Shown: positions 30,277 through 39,629 of the stretch, in pieces
Layout: each line of letters begins with the position of its first letter
Position numbering within the stretch: position 1 is the stretch's first letter
DNA from: Pseudomonas sp. ACM7
GTDB taxonomy: Bacteria > Pseudomonadota > Gammaproteobacteria > Pseudomonadales > Pseudomonadaceae
DNA: 64,000 nt
Assembly (NCBI RefSeq): GCF_004136015.1
Contig: NZ_CP024866.1
Location: 1,907,473 to 1,971,472, forward strand
Direction of reading: 5' to 3'
The notes under the pieces: model-generated
What the model saw: only the letters and a program-made list of their open reading frames with translations
Database searches by the model: none
What the model was told of the DNA's origin: nothing
Made by a program: the position numbers and the translations under genes

Positions 30277-30332
30277 GAAAAAAGCCGACAGCCACTCACA
30301 CATCGAACAGGTTCAATGTGTGAATGGCTGTC
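30277..30332 (-). terminator. Hairpin plus T-run between the two toxin genes, touching the start of toxin 1
   Basis: Arms 30287-30303 and 30316-30332 pair over 17 bp with one mismatch and a 12-nt loop. On the minus strand they are followed by GGCTTTTTT, the shape of an intrinsic terminator. The T-run ends within a few bases of the toxin 1 ATG (30274). Confidence 0.8.
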
Positions 30333-30337
30333 AGAAC

Positions 30338-33300
30338 TCAATCTTCTATTTTTTCAACTATTGCGGTGGGCAAAATGTCTTTGAGTAACACACTGCTCGT
30401 GCTGCCCTTCCTGGCAACCAGGGTACTTACCAGTGTTGACACCGCGAAAGACTGATAGCCGCTCATCGCCAGAAATACGTTCCGGTGCAAAACGACATCG
30501 GTCGAGAACACGTCGCGAAAGATCAAGCTGTGTCCGATGTCCGCATCCACAATCACCAGGTGCTCATCGACCCGGCTCGCCCACAACTGATCCGCAACCA
30601 CGATATCCCAGATCAGTTTTCCCGGAACCGATGGCGAGTGGTCGAGCGAATGGCGGCAATCGACAATGACCGATTCAAGTTTCAACCACACGGCTCTGGT
30701 AAGCCGACAGGTCGTTGAACCTTGACCCAGTTTGAGCACCAGGATGCTGACATCATCGGCAATCAACGGGAGCAGGTCCGTACGCGTTTTCGACTCCTCG
30801 ATCACCAGTACTTCGGCGTTTCGCTGGACATAGTCGAGCGGCCCGACCCTGTTGCTTTGCGGATAGGTGTGCAAAAAACCATCCCCGCTGTCATGCAGCA
30901 TCACATTGGTTTGATGCTGGGTGCCGACGAGCGTGAATTGCGCAGCAATAGCGGTCTTCGGAATGCGGATCAACCGTTCGGTCTGGACCACGTACCATTG
31001 TTGGTAGTCAGGATCTTTGACGGACAGAAAATCGGCGCATCGATGTTCGTTCGCCAGCGCCGCCAGGCCCTCACTCAATTTACCTTCCAGTGCAGCAACC
31101 CAATGGCTGTTAACGCCCGAAATCCGTACCGGTTCGTTGTACTGTAAATCCACCTCCACACCTTCAAGCGTCGTTGCCCTCAGGCCAGAGCCTTCCACTG
31201 TTACGTCGCTAAAGGTCCAGCTCGCCCATTCCTGCGTCGGGGCTGGCAATGCCTCAGCCAGTAACAGTTTCGTTCCCTGGGCAAATGCCGTGTTCAAGTG
31301 GTCTGGATCGATAAAAACCTGACGGACAATCTTGCCGGTAGAAAGATCGAACAGCCAGGTGGCCTGATTGTCTGGAGTAATACTCAGCAACCGTACTTCT
31401 TTGCCGTGCCCCATTTCAGCGAGCAGCAGCCGACCACCCAAGTACCAGGCGCACAAACCGGCCTTGAAACCGGTCAAACCCAGGATGGCAAAACTCGGCA
31501 CCGGGTATTGCAACGCAACCGTTGCCAGCGCCGACCACCATTGAGTTTGATCCTTGAACCAGTGCTCGGTCAGCCCGCCGAGTCTCAGATTCCCGTCCGG
31601 CATAATGTTAAAGAACAGACCAGAGTCGGTCAGGACGAGATAGTCCTGCTCAACGGCGACAACATTTTTCAGCCCAGGGGGGGAGATGTTGCTGGACGAC
31701 CATTGTGCGCGACCATCCACCATCGACCTTTGCTGACACATGAGGCGTTGGTGAAGTTTGTCGTAGGTAACGAACACTTCGCCCTCGACACGGGCGGGAG
31801 CAATGAGCACAAGATCATTCAAGGCCTTGATCGAGTCTGCCCATCCCCGCTCACGGTGACGCCTGGCAGGTGCACGAATAATCAACCCATCACTGCTGCG
31901 CACCCAAACCAGATCCCGCCACTTTTCATCGATCTGCCAACAAATCGAAACCAGCGCACCGGGACGCCAGTTCACTGTATTGGCGGACTCTACCGGCAAG
32001 TGATAGTAGCCCAGTACCTGCTTCCAGTCCGTCAGCGTGTCAGCCTCCAAAACAGCCTGCAGTGCAGGATCCTGACCGCGGGTGATCGAGCTGAGCAACA
32101 CGGCCCGGTCATGGATCACAAAGGTCAGTTCATCGCGCTGGCCGTCCTTTCCAGTGAGCTGCTGCACGATCTGAATGCCGCCATTGGTCACGGCCTCACA
32201 GCGGACAATCGCCAGGTCAGCTCTAACAAGCAAACGATAGTGCTGAACCAGCGTCCCGGTGATCGCATCGACCTGCCAGACATCGAAACTCTCGGGGTGA
32301 TAGAAGTAAGCCGAATCCTCCAACACCGCGCCCAATATCACCTCATCGGACAACAGGACATTCGGGTCGCGGATGTACAGAAAACGATCCTGTGCCGAGT
32401 CGTAATACGCGACTACCGTCCTGGGTTCGTCCGGCTTTTCGAACGGCACCACGAAGTTGCGAACGGGGGTGTAAGACGTGGCCAGGCGATGTTCATGGGT
32501 CAGTGTCTTGAAGTGATCCAGCAACGCTTGTTCCCCGAGGGCCGGATCGGCCTCTTCTTCGACAACCTCCAGCCGACAGGCAGCAAGATCTACACGCACG
32601 ATTTTGTTGTTCGACAGCTTGAGCAACACATGGTGAACGCCACCGCCACTGAACGTCACATCCAGCGCCCACGAAACAAGGTGTCCCCCCGCTTCTATCC
32701 GGATGTCTGTCTCCGCCAGCCATGGAGTCAGCAGCACCCATTGCATAGCAATGTGACCGGGTGCGACGAGTTCAAGGCTCACCCCGGGATTGAGCAGCAC
32801 GGAACATTGAGCTCCTGCGCCTTCTACCCGATAGGACACCAGCCCGTGCCACACGTTCGGCAGCGCAGGTACCGCCAGTGAACGCTCGACGTTATCGAGA
32901 CGAACATTGAATACCGTTGGCTTGTAGACCGGGTTCAGCCGGTTGACCACGTACTCGCCGGGAAACGAATAGAACGAAAACAGAAACTGCCATTGCCCCT
33001 GTTTGTTCTTTTTCTCCAGTCGACGTGCCGTGTCGTACCCGCCGGCATGACGATACGTGACAAACGGCAGCAACTTGTATTCGTAGCCGTACCAGGTCTT
33101 GGGTCTGCAGGGCAGAACGATCGTCTGTCCTGCCTGTGGTGAGAAACTCGCCGAGTCCGGCAACTCAAGTCCCTGACGAATATCGATGGCTCGGTTGTAA
33201 TCCACATCGAAATCCGGGACCCCGAAATGGTCCCGAAGGGGGAACAATTTCGGGCTGTCGAAATGGACGGTGGATGCGCGCAAATCCAAATCGGCAAACA

Positions 33301-36300
33301 CAACCAAGGGATGCGCAATCCAGGCATTCAACGCATTGTCCAGGTAATAGCCGCCTTGTACATACGACTTTTCAAGCCCATCAAAAAACAGCGCGACCTC
33401 CTTGGCTTCCTCCGCAATCGTCGCAAAACCTTCGGCCAGCGCAGTAACGCCTACTGCCAACCCGCCAAGAATTACCCCGGCGCCCCCCAGCACCGAGGCC
33501 ACCGTACCCGCGCCAGCCAGGGCTGCCCCCAGACCGGCTGCGCCTACCACCGCACTCGCGGAGTCAAAGGCCAACTGCGTCCCGAACTGCGCCTTTTCAA
33601 TCTCATTGGTGGCGTGGCTTAGCTGATAAATATCAAACCCGACATTCACCAGCCCCAGCACAGTACCGACGCCTTCATTGGCGATATGCCCCAAGGCCTT
33701 TTGCACCAACGGTGCGCTGGTGCGGGCGATCAGCTTTTCATCGTCCAGTGCCTGACGGACCAGTTTCACAACGCCAATCAAATCCACCACGTTGCCATGG
33801 GCCAGTTGGGCATAGTTGACGTAGGCATGCAGGCGTATAGCGGTGGTCAGGGCCTTGTCACCACCGCTCGCTGCAGTCTCGTGATGACGCAGTACGTTCA
33901 TCAAGGCTTGTACGGTGAACCCGGCATTGAGCGTATGAACGCTGCCGGCGTCCGTCGGATCAAGCGGATTGACCGGCGCACGCGGGCGAGCGGCCAATGA
34001 ATGGAAGGTTTCGGAAAGGAAGTTTTTAATTCTCAGGAACCGGTGATCGCTGGTGGTGACACGCTCAATGGTCTGCCCGGCATCGGTGTTGACCAGACTG
34101 ATTTTGTATTCCCCTGCTGGGGTTATCTCCAGTGTCTCGAACAACGCAACAGAATCCGACGCCAGCCCGTGTTGCTCCTGCAATTGCCGTGTCGCCTGCG
34201 CGATCTGCCCACCCCACCAGTGCGCGTCCAGTTCCAACAACGAACTGCCCAGCACCGCATTGTTGACCAGCGACTGCCCTCGGGCACTGGCCAGCCGTTG
34301 TCTTACCCGCGGCGCCGTTTGCTCCGGCAACGCGCCTGGCTCCGACAGGCTTGAGACCTGAACACCGGACGCAAGCACCGTGGCGTTCAGCCCGGCACCA
34401 TTGAGTTCAATCAGATCAAAGGTCGGACGCGCCACATCCCCAAAAGCGGCGTAATGCCTGGCCATCTCCTTGCGGATGAAAAAATGCGTCAGCGCCTCAC
34501 CGAACTCCGAGGCAGTCGCAAACTCGAAGATCCCGAAATTCGGATCGTAGAGCAGGTATGTGCTATGCGGCCCCTCTAGCGTTTTTGCAACCAGCATCGA
34601 GTGGTTGTCAGAGTTGAGCATCACGGTGGTGGTGGCCGTTTTTTCTTCCAGCATCGCTACGATCTCAGTCAGATCGGAGCGCATCAATGGCGTGCCTGTT
34701 TCATTGACAGGGGCGTCACGCAGCTCCTCGATCATGCTCAAAAACGCCCTTGAGTCGGCGGCTTCAGGTTCTGTAACTGCCAGGTAAAAGCGTTCCCGCA
34801 AGCTGTTGGCCGCGGTGCTGTTTTTGTGGAGCGCAGCAGCCATGGCCAGCGCCAGCGGGTAACAGCGTCCAGCAACCCGGTCGCCCGCTCCTTCGAGCAA
34901 CAAATCCTGGGGCACCAATTTGAAACTGCCGTGATCAAAGCTCTCCAGCACTTCACCGATTCGTTCGCCAATCCGGTCGCGGTATTCGAGCTTCGACACT
35001 TGCTGAATTTTGGCAACCAACCGTCCCCACTCCTGCAGGGTCAACGGACGTTCGAGTGCCTGTTTCTTGAGTTCGACACTGGTTTCGGACAGGGCCACGG
35101 GCGGATTGGAAGCACGCGTCAAACCAGCAAGGAAAGCCGGGTGACGTTGCTTGAACAGCTCCCGTTCAATGATCCCGTAACGGTGGCTGACCCCCAACTC
35201 CGACATCGTATTGGCAAGGTTTTCAAGCATTGCACTAGCGGCGTCAAAATGCTGGTTATCCAGTGCATTGACCCCCAACAGGCCACCCAGCAAAAGACGT
35301 TGCAGCGGGTTTAGGTTCACCGTGAGAAGCGGGTCTTTGCCGACCTGGCTCAGCAGTTCATCCATCGACAGAGTTTGTGTCTCCGTGTCCAGGAGGGAAG
35401 CCGGGGGGCGGATGCTGTCATCCTGAGCGATGATCGCTTGCCGGTCATCGAAGCTCAGGGACAATGACTTTTCAAACGTCACGCTGCCGTTGTGGCGCTG
35501 ACTCATCGCCTGGCGAAATGGCTCACCGAGATCATCAGCCAGTTGCTGCAACAGGTCGGTGATCAACACATGACGACCTTCGATGACCGGCCATCCTTCT
35601 TCGAAATCAATGCTCTGGTACTTGAGCAGCTGCGTGACATCACCGGCATAGCGGGTTTTGAACTTCACGGCCTCCCAACGCTGCTTTTCTCTATTCAGCC
35701 ATTGAGCCGTGTCACTCTCGTTCTCCTTCCAGGAGTGATCCAGCTCCTCCTCGGTCGCCCGGTTGACGGTTGCGATGGCAGGTATGGCGACTTCAGCTCT
35801 CGAAGCTTCAGCGCCCCGTGGGGTGAAATGCATCTTCTCGTAATCCGCCAGCCCATCGCGCATCGCAGCAGGCCCGGTCAGATAAATGGTCACTTCACTC
35901 TGTGGACGGATACCGTCGCTATAGTAAGTAGCGGCAGCTTCCATCAAAAAACTGACCGCTATTTCTTCCTCACTCGACAGTTCATGCAAGGGCCCGAACT
36001 TTTTCTCGACCACCTCCTTGGCAACCTGAATGACTGCCTGAGCGTCGATAAGCGCAATCTTTCTTTCAACGGCTAACCGGGCGGTGGCATCCACCACCTC
36101 ATAGTTAAGCCTGAAACGGTCAAGAACAGCCTTGAGCATCGCTGAACCGGGATGAGCCATCAAGAACGCGTTACTCAACGTGCTTTGCTCGGCGACGGCA
36201 CGCAGTCCATCCGGTCGCACCTGGCGCTCTACCGGGCGCCGGAAAACACTGCTGATATCAGGGCTGCTCTTGGCAAAATTCTCCAGCGCCTCACGGTGTT

Positions 36301-37417
36301 CCAGGGGAATTTGCTCGAAATAGTTTGTGTACTTGCTGCGTATAACCTGCCGTCCCGGCATCCACTCAGGACTGTGGTCAAGTATCAACTGCAACACACC
36401 CAGGCGTGCATCCGAGCCAAACCGGCTGATATCCACCCCCCCCAGGTTTTCTAACAGCGGAGGCAGGTTATCCACGTCTGCATAACTGCCACCGTCGGCG
36501 AACAGTGCCTCGGCGCGAACAATATCGGAGGCGGCAGCAAAGTTGCCACGCAAGCTGATTTCTCGCTCGTAGATGTCCTGCAAGTACAACGGTGTCGCCT
36601 CGGTGGCGAGATCGCGAAGAACAATAGCGCCTTCTTTCAGCGACAACAGACTCTGGCGGTTTTTTTCCCTTAATACTTTCAACCGTCCTTCATCTTGGCT
36701 ATAGGCTCGAACCAACAGATCGATCCTGGCGTTGTCGGCGCTCTCGCCGCGCTCTACCGATTTATTAATGTGCGCAAACATTTGCTGCTTGAGAGCGATG
36801 ACCCGCTCTTCATACTTGTCGCCTAGCTCAACAGCGTTACTACTGGCCTGCCCGCCATTCAGCATGGCGTCGGACTTGGCTGCCTCGACAATAATCCGAT
36901 TGGTTTCGTAGGCCAGCAATGCATCGCTGTCGTACCAGAGTTTGAGGGTGTAACCCTGCCCAGACAATGTCTGCTTCCAGATATTGATGTAGTCGCGCTG
37001 GATATCGCCCATACCACCGCCGAGCCAGACAAAATGCAGATTGTCAGGAACGTTTGTTTTGGGAATCAGCAACTGCTGCGTACCGTTTGACAAACGAGCC
37101 TCGAAACCTTCGAGCCGTTCGTAGATGTCTGTCACGTCGGGGGCCGCGCTCTCGGGAGGAAGCGACTCAGTCGTTCGTCGTGGTCGACCGGCAGGCCCGA
37201 CAAAAGATGCCAATGCTTGCTTCAACAGGCCAAGCGGCTCCAGCATCCGGGGCGAATCGAGCAAGTCGATGCAGCCTGAGTAATACCTGAAGACGGCGTC
37301 GTACTCGTCGGTACCTTTGTGCGAAATTAACGCCTGCTCAAGATCTTTAAGATTAAAAAGTTCTGCGAACTTTACATATTCACCGATATACGAAACATCC
37401 AAATGACTATTAAACAA
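30338..37417 (-). CDS. TcdA/TcdB-like giant toxin 2 (full length)
   Basis: About 2,359 residues if TTG 37417 (GGAG 6 nt upstream) is the start; TTG 37444 would add nine but lacks such a site. Glycosyltransferase (about 120-590): NLHFVWLGGGMG, KLWYDSDALL, the D298/R301 pair in NFAAASDIVR, DVD at 314-316 in GGSYADVDNLPP, and the ELDHSWKE motif near 563. A papain-like module (about 845-960) has C852 in GRCYPLALAMA, H939 in DNHSMLVAK and D958 in YDPNFG. The pore/delivery part starts near 1155 (HTLNAGFTVQAL) with a hydrophobic Gly/Ala stretch at about 1288-1330. Segments such as RLNPVYKPTVFNVRLDN and RSLAVPALP resemble the TcdB delivery domain. The C-terminal 800 residues are beta-rich without clostridial CROP repeats. 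No signal peptide. Confidence 0.85.
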   Translation of the reverse strand: MFNSHLDVSYIGEYVKFAELFNLKDLEQALISHKGTDEYDAVFRYYSGCIDLLDSPRMLEPLGLLKQALASFVGPAGRPRRTTESLPPESAAPDVTDIYERLEGFEARLSNGTQQLLIPKTNVPDNLHFVWLGGGMGDIQRDYINIWKQTLSGQGYTLKLWYDSDALLAYETNRIIVEAAKSDAMLNGGQASSNAVELGDKYEERVIALKQQMFAHINKSVERGESADNARIDLLVRAYSQDEGRLKVLREKNRQSLLSLKEGAIVLRDLATEATPLYLQDIYEREISLRGNFAAASDIVRAEALFADGGSYADVDNLPPLLENLGGVDISRFGSDARLGVLQLILDHSPEWMPGRQVIRSKYTNYFEQIPLEHREALENFAKSSPDISSVFRRPVERQVRPDGLRAVAEQSTLSNAFLMAHPGSAMLKAVLDRFRLNYEVVDATARLAVERKIALIDAQAVIQVAKEVVEKKFGPLHELSSEEEIAVSFLMEAAATYYSDGIRPQSEVTIYLTGPAAMRDGLADYEKMHFTPRGAEASRAEVAIPAIATVNRATEEELDHSWKENESDTAQWLNREKQRWEAVKFKTRYAGDVTQLLKYQSIDFEEGWPVIEGRHVLITDLLQQLADDLGEPFRQAMSQRHNGSVTFEKSLSLSFDDRQAIIAQDDSIRPPASLLDTETQTLSMDELLSQVGKDPLLTVNLNPLQRLLLGGLLGVNALDNQHFDAASAMLENLANTMSELGVSHRYGIIERELFKQRHPAFLAGLTRASNPPVALSETSVELKKQALERPLTLQEWGRLVAKIQQVSKLEYRDRIGERIGEVLESFDHGSFKLVPQDLLLEGAGDRVAGRCYPLALAMAAALHKNSTAANSLRERFYLAVTEPEAADSRAFLSMIEELRDAPVNETGTPLMRSDLTEIVAMLEEKTATTTVMLNSDNHSMLVAKTLEGPHSTYLLYDPNFGIFEFATASEFGEALTHFFIRKEMARHYAAFGDVARPTFDLIELNGAGLNATVLASGVQVSSLSEPGALPEQTAPRVRQRLASARGQSLVNNAVLGSSLLELDAHWWGGQIAQATRQLQEQHGLASDSVALFETLEITPAGEYKISLVNTDAGQTIERVTTSDHRFLRIKNFLSETFHSLAARPRAPVNPLDPTDAGSVHTLNAGFTVQALMNVLRHHETAASGGDKALTTAIRLHAYVNYAQLAHGNVVDLIGVVKLVRQALDDEKLIARTSAPLVQKALGHIANEGVGTVLGLVNVGFDIYQLSHATNEIEKAQFGTQLAFDSASAVVGAAGLGAALAGAGTVASVLGGAGVILGGLAVGVTALAEGFATIAEEAKEVALFFDGLEKSYVQGGYYLDNALNAWIAHPLVVFADLDLRASTVHFDSPKLFPLRDHFGVPDFDVDYNRAIDIRQGLELPDSASFSPQAGQTIVLPCRPKTWYGYEYKLLPFVTYRHAGGYDTARRLEKKNKQGQWQFLFSFYSFPGEYVVNRLNPVYKPTVFNVRLDNVERSLAVPALPNVWHGLVSYRVEGAGAQCSVLLNPGVSLELVAPGHIAMQWVLLTPWLAETDIRIEAGGHLVSWALDVTFSGGGVHHVLLKLSNNKIVRVDLAACRLEVVEEEADPALGEQALLDHFKTLTHEHRLATSYTPVRNFVVPFEKPDEPRTVVAYYDSAQDRFLYIRDPNVLLSDEVILGAVLEDSAYFYHPESFDVWQVDAITGTLVQHYRLLVRADLAIVRCEAVTNGGIQIVQQLTGKDGQRDELTFVIHDRAVLLSSITRGQDPALQAVLEADTLTDWKQVLGYYHLPVESANTVNWRPGALVSICWQIDEKWRDLVWVRSSDGLIIRAPARRHRERGWADSIKALNDLVLIAPARVEGEVFVTYDKLHQRLMCQQRSMVDGRAQWSSSNISPPGLKNVVAVEQDYLVLTDSGLFFNIMPDGNLRLGGLTEHWFKDQTQWWSALATVALQYPVPSFAILGLTGFKAGLCAWYLGGRLLLAEMGHGKEVRLLSITPDNQATWLFDLSTGKIVRQVFIDPDHLNTAFAQGTKLLLAEALPAPTQEWASWTFSDVTVEGSGLRATTLEGVEVDLQYNEPVRISGVNSHWVAALEGKLSEGLAALANEHRCADFLSVKDPDYQQWYVVQTERLIRIPKTAIAAQFTLVGTQHQTNVMLHDSGDGFLHTYPQSNRVGPLDYVQRNAEVLVIEESKTRTDLLPLIADDVSILVLKLGQGSTTCRLTRAVWLKLESVIVDCRHSLDHSPSVPGKLIWDIVVADQLWASRVDEHLVIVDADIGHSLIFRDVFSTDVVLHRNVFLAMSGYQSFAVSTLVSTLVARKGSTSSVLLKDILPTAIVEKIED

Positions 37418-37925
37418 GACACTCTCCAGCTTCAATGTATGCAATTAGATTCTGTAAGACAGCCGCGCAAATACCGCTCGACGACAACGTCAGCCATTTC
37501 GTATTTCTGAACGAGACCAGATCAATACGTGAAGCAACCACTTCACAGGAGACAAAACTAAATCGTAAAAGCGGGCACTTCAAACCAGAAGAAATTCAAT
37601 TAATTTCAATACAATCAAATTTGAAATAAATAAAACCTTATATTGCCGACTTAAATAAGCACACTTAGACAAACAAAATCGCCGAGACCATCAGCAAACA
37701 GGCGGCGTTGTGACTCACGCGCAACACCGAAGTTTTCGACTGCAAAAAAAACACTAGATAAAGGAAGAAAGCAGCGACAGAAAACAGTATTAATTCTTCG
37801 TGGCGAGAGTCATAAATCCCACAACGACTGGTGAAATAAATGACGCATCAACGCCAAAGTGAAAGTGCCGACCAGCAGACGGGAATGTATTAAGTGAAAA
37901 GCGGCCCACGCGGGGCCGCTGTGGC
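37418..37925. other. AT-rich intergenic region upstream of the toxins
   Basis: About 500 bp between the toxin 2 start and the cobJ stop. It is much richer in A and T than its surroundings and presumably holds the toxin promoter. Several T/A-rich tracts lie at 37600-37640, but no -35/-10 pair stands out. Short open frames here lack ribosome binding sites or family resemblance and are not called. Confidence 0.5.
37896..37920 (-). terminator. Intrinsic terminator of the cobG-cobJ operon
   Basis: On the minus strand AGCGGCCC and GGGCCGCT form an 8-bp stem with a 5-nt loop, followed by TTTT. It begins a few bases after the cobJ stop. Confidence 0.85.
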
Positions 37926-39629
37926 TCAGGAGGCAGGCTTGATGCCATACCAGCGCGGTGTATACACCCACTCACCACCCTCGGCACGAGGGAACACGCA
38001 GGTGGTGGAGGAACCGATCAACACCATGGTGCGCATGTCGACCTGATCAGGGGTCAGTTCGCCGAGCGTGGTGACCCGCAACGTCTGGCCAGGGCGGCCA
38101 ATGTCGCGACCCAGCACCACCACTGTTTCCGGTGCACGATGCCGGCCGACGATTTCCAACGCTTGGCCCAGTTGCCACGGCCGCGCACGGGAGATCGGGT
38201 TGTAGAACGCCAACGCCAGATCGGCTTCGGCGGCCAGGTCCAGGCGCTTCTCGATGATCGCCCAAGGCTTGAGGTTGTCCGACAGCGACATCACGCAGAA
38301 GTCATGCCCCAACGGCGCACCGGCCTGCGCAGCGGTCGCCAGCGAAGCGGAAACACCCGGCAGGATTTCCAGATCGACGCTGTGCCAGCTCGGCTCGCTC
38401 GACTCATGCAACGCTTCAAGCACCGCCGCCGCCATGGCGAACACGCCGGGATCACCGGACGAAACCACAATCACCGAACGGCCTTGCGCCGCCAGCTCGA
38501 AGGCGTGACGGGCACGCTGCATTTCTTCGCGATTGTCGGTGCAATGCAGCACCTGATCTTCACGGAACGGCCCGGCCATGCGCACGTAGGTTTCGTAGCC
38601 GAGTACGTCGGTGGCCCTGGTCAGTTCGGCCTTGACCGCTGGCACCATCAGTTCGGCGGCGCCAGGGCCCAGACCGATTACCGCCAAACGACCGCGTGCA
38701 CGGCCGATCTGCGCAGCGTCCAGCGGCTGAGTGGCCACCGCGATGGCAATGCCGGTATCCGCTGACACGATGGTAGTGTTCGGCACGGTGTGGCGGGACA
38801 ACTCGCTAACGCCGCCGCTGACCGACGCAAACCGCAGAGGCACACCCAGTTCAAGTGCCGCTTCGCGCAATGCCGTGCTGGCCAAGTTCAGATCGCTCGC
38901 CAACAGGCACGCCACCGATTGCACGGCGATTTTCGCTTGATGCAGGGCCGTGCGAATCGCGCCTGGCAGACCCGTCACCTCACCGCTCACCGCCACCAAC
39001 ACATTGCGCGGGTAAATCATCAATTCATTGGCCGCCGGTGTCCGCTCGGCATGGCCGACATGGATCGACAGCTGCGCTTGAGGATCTTGCGGCAACTGCG
39101 CCTGCGCCAGCCACGGCGCAGCCCCTTCGACGCGTACGCTTTGGCCGGCGAGCAAATCCGAGACGAAGCGCTTGCCCAGTTCCAGATCGCCGAGGGCGTA
39201 ACCGCTGGGTGGATTGAGCAGGCAGGTGCCGAAGCGCAATTCACCGCTGGTGGTGATCGCCGCAGCAACCTCGAGACCGGCGGCAATCTCTCGCGCCATG
39301 ACGTTCACGCCACCTAGGCCACCGAGCAGCGGCACCACGGCGCTGCCGTCTTCGGCCACGGCCAGCACCGGCGGCTCGGCGCCTTTTTCCAACAGAAGCG
39401 GGGCCAGCGTTCGGATTACGATGCCCGCAGCGCATAAGGCGATGATCGGCGTGTCCTGCTGATAGAACTCACGCAAGGTGGCGCCGAATTCGTGATAGAC
39501 GCGGTCCGCGCCTTCCACCCGTTCGGCCAGACCATGGATCAATGCGCCAGGGTATAGCTGCGCAATCTTGCGCGCAGTCGCGAGGCTGCCATTGCCCAGA
39601 ATGACAATCGCCGGAACTGGACGGGCCAT
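37926..39629 (-). CDS. cobJ: CbiG-type domain fused to precorrin-3B C17-methyltransferase
   Basis: This 567-residue fusion acts in corrin ring synthesis. The N-terminal half (about 1-310) is CbiG-like (FGATLREFYQQDTPIIALCAAGIVIR, then SGEVTGLPGAIRTAL), the part that in CbiG proteins opens the delta-lactone. The C-terminal half (about 318-560) is a tetrapyrrole methylase of the CobJ type with GLGPGAAELMVPA, VSSGDPGVFAMA and EILPGVSA, which adds the C17 methyl and contracts the ring. The start at 39629 overlaps the cobI stop as TGATG; an upstream ATG (39641) lies inside cobI. It is last in the minus operon and followed by a terminator. Confidence 0.93.
   Translation of the reverse strand: MARPVPAIVILGNGSLATARKIAQLYPGALIHGLAERVEGADRVYHEFGATLREFYQQDTPIIALCAAGIVIRTLAPLLLEKGAEPPVLAVAEDGSAVVPLLGGLGGVNVMAREIAAGLEVAAAITTSGELRFGTCLLNPPSGYALGDLELGKRFVSDLLAGQSVRVEGAAPWLAQAQLPQDPQAQLSIHVGHAERTPAANELMIYPRNVLVAVSGEVTGLPGAIRTALHQAKIAVQSVACLLASDLNLASTALREAALELGVPLRFASVSGGVSELSRHTVPNTTIVSADTGIAIAVATQPLDAAQIGRARGRLAVIGLGPGAAELMVPAVKAELTRATDVLGYETYVRMAGPFREDQVLHCTDNREEMQRARHAFELAAQGRSVIVVSSGDPGVFAMAAAVLEALHESSEPSWHSVDLEILPGVSASLATAAQAGAPLGHDFCVMSLSDNLKPWAIIEKRLDLAAEADLALAFYNPISRARPWQLGQALEIVGRHRAPETVVVLGRDIGRPGQTLRVTTLGELTPDQVDMRTMVLIGSSTTCVFPRAEGGEWVYTPRWYGIKPAS

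Noticed and set aside
31298..32881. 527-codon plus-strand frame inside toxin 2
   Set aside because: Antisense shadow; no family signature, low-complexity Gln/Arg-rich translation.
37435..37629. Small plus-strand frame (64 codons) next to the toxin 2 start
   Set aside because: No ribosome binding site or family resemblance; lies in the presumed toxin promoter region.
20120..37925. Prophage, type VI or Tc-toxin locus around the giants
   Set aside because: No phage structural, VgrG, PAAR, TcA/TcC or lysis gene is present in the segment.
37790..37987. Small minus-strand frame (65 codons) overlapping the cobJ end
   Set aside because: Overlaps the cobJ terminator and the cobJ gene in another frame; no support.
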